NCBI RefSeq assembly: GCF_003987855.1
Contig: NZ_RXIZ01000009.1
Location: 55,298 to 119,297 of the forward strand
Reading direction: 5' to 3'
From: Hyphomicrobium sp.
GTDB lineage: Bacteria > Pseudomonadota > Alphaproteobacteria > Rhizobiales > Hyphomicrobiaceae
Length of the DNA: 64,000 bases
Shown piece by piece: positions 63,386-64,000 of this stretch (within the stretch, counting starts at the first letter, position 1; each line of letters begins with the position of its first letter). The notes under the pieces are model-generated. The model had not been told where the DNA came from. It saw only the letters and a list, made by a program, of their open reading frames with translations, and ran no database searches. The translations under genes and the position numbers were made by a program.

Positions 63386-64000
63386 TCAAGAACGGGCGGT
63401 GGCGTGCTCTTCGCGCGCGGCTTCATAGACTTCCTTCGCAGCCCCCGCGTTGAGGAGGGCAATTCCGAGCCCGACGATCAGGTCGGGCCAGTGCGAGTGC
63501 ATGGTGGCGGTCAGCAGACCCGCGATCACGATCGCCACGTTCGCCGCCACGTCATTGCGGGCCGAAAGAAAGGCCGCCCGGGTTAAGCTGCCGCCGGCGC
63601 GCCGGAAGGGCGCGAGCAGCCATGCGCAAACGAAGTTCACGACGAATGCACCCGCACCGGTGATCGTGATCGGTAGCGCTTCCGGAACGAGACCATTCGA
63701 AAAATTCTGCCAAGCCGTCCAAAGCGTGGCCAATCCGGGCACCAGGATAATGACGGCGAGCACCATGCCTAGTTTTGCTCGGCCGGCGGCCGTGAAGCCC
63801 AGACCAGCAAGGATCAGGAGGTTGATGGCGCCGTCCTCCAGGAAGTCGACGCTATCGGCAAACAACGCGACCGAGCCGATGGCGAGGGCAACGGCGAATT
63901 CGATCCCGAAGTAGGTGAGGTTCAGGAGGGCGACGTTTCTGACTGTGAAGCGTAGCGTCGTGTTGTTCGCGACATCCGAGCCGCCTTCATCCTCCGCTTC
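63386..64000 (-). CDS. Cation diffusion facilitator-like transporter, partial at window edge
   Basis: The frame is open to the last base of the window, giving 204 residues without a start. About six hydrophobic segments are visible. The metal-site regions of CDF proteins appear as FADSVDFLEDGAINLLIL (a helix with two Asp) and FLSARNDVAANVAIVIAGLL (Asn-Asp), with a His pair in TMHSHWPDL. The usual HxxxD of zinc transporters is only partly kept, so the metal is uncertain. The visible coding part begins upstream of 64000 with EDEGGSDVANN, a hydrophilic start. It transports cations out of the cytosol, probably zinc, cobalt or similar. The start lies outside the window. Confidence 0.8.
   Translation of the reverse strand, partial: EAEDEGGSDVANNTTLRFTVRNVALLNLTYFGIEFAVALAIGSVALFADSVDFLEDGAINLLILAGLGFTAAGRAKLGMVLAVIILVPGLATLWTAWQNFSNGLVPEALPITITGAGAFVVNFVCAWLLAPFRRAGGSLTRAAFLSARNDVAANVAIVIAGLLTATMHSHWPDLIVGLGIALLNAGAAKEVYEAAREEHATARS

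Overview
The window reads as ordinary chromosome of an alphaproteobacterium, most likely a Hyphomicrobium-like member of the Hyphomicrobiales. This is an inference from gene content. It rests on a dnaG-rpoD pair whose primase has lost most of its zinc ligands, an LpxL-type acyltransferase, a UbiH-type hydroxylase, a porin of the coiled-coil-headed alphaproteobacterial type, and several families that I know mainly from this class: DUF3126, DUF5076, the ELM1-like family, the BTLCP peptidase, PAS_5 and a RatA/CinA pair. I see no CRISPR array, rRNA, insertion sequence, prophage structural gene or replication origin.

Layout. Positions 1-1150 hold an edge-truncated membrane/coiled-coil gene beside the 3' end of a CAU tRNA, which could be the end of an integrated element. 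From 1.3 to 7.8 kb come small metabolic and stress genes: a sugar transferase-like protein, a SIMPL protein, a coupled trio of ketosteroid isomerase-like, GNAT and nitrilase-like genes, a TIGR02466-type oxygenase-like protein, a carboxymuconolactone decarboxylase-like protein, YjbQ, a Gre-family factor and a VOC protein. From 7.9 to 9.9 kb is an mtnB-mtnD-mtnC methionine-salvage operon. From 10 to 24 kb lie the core genes rpoD, dnaG, yqeY, carA, carB and greA. The carA and carB genes are separated by a pair of secreted paralogues, a glycosyltransferase and an Fsr-type exporter.

From 24.7 to 32.5 kb are envelope and regulatory genes: an Lrp-type regulator divergent from an ELM1-like gene, a CPBP membrane protein, a DUF1003 protein, ettA, a PRC-barrel protein and an MlaC-like protein. 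From 32.6 to 38.4 kb is a methionine/one-carbon operon made of an ArsR-methyltransferase regulator with its own operator, metF, and a methionine synthase encoded by two genes split in the linker between its domains. A 27-residue membrane peptide with a strong ribosome binding site and its own terminator follows on the other strand. From 39 to 43 kb are an enoyl-CoA hydratase/polysaccharide deacetylase/GNAT operon and a cysE-DUF3126-carbonic anhydrase-like operon. From 43.4 to 50.7 kb are signalling and membrane genes (BTLCP, tandem PilZ, PAS_5, rhomboid, CBS pair, patatin), then hisI, a NifU/IscU-like scaffold, a coiled-coil protein and yidD. From 50.8 to 64 kb are thrS, a DUF883-like protein, a membrane protein that seems to lack a GTPase domain, an LpxL-like acyltransferase that may start at CTG, a UbiH-family hydroxylase, a porin, a FtsB-like protein, two paralogous lipoproteins, a GlsB-type protein, RatA, a secreted pentapeptide-repeat protein coupled to pncC, a MarR regulator and an edge-truncated cation transporter.

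The clearest functional links are sulfur and methyl-group metabolism. MtnBCD recycles methylthioadenosine, the ArsR-metF-metH operon remakes methionine from homocysteine, and cysE feeds cysteine. These three loci are far apart, so shared control is only a hypothesis. I did not find one large undescribed system. The most interesting leads are small: the 27-residue peptide gene, the possible CTG start, palindromes and a hairpin placed over translation starts, the two-gene methionine synthase, and the conserved-looking coupled operons of unknown purpose.
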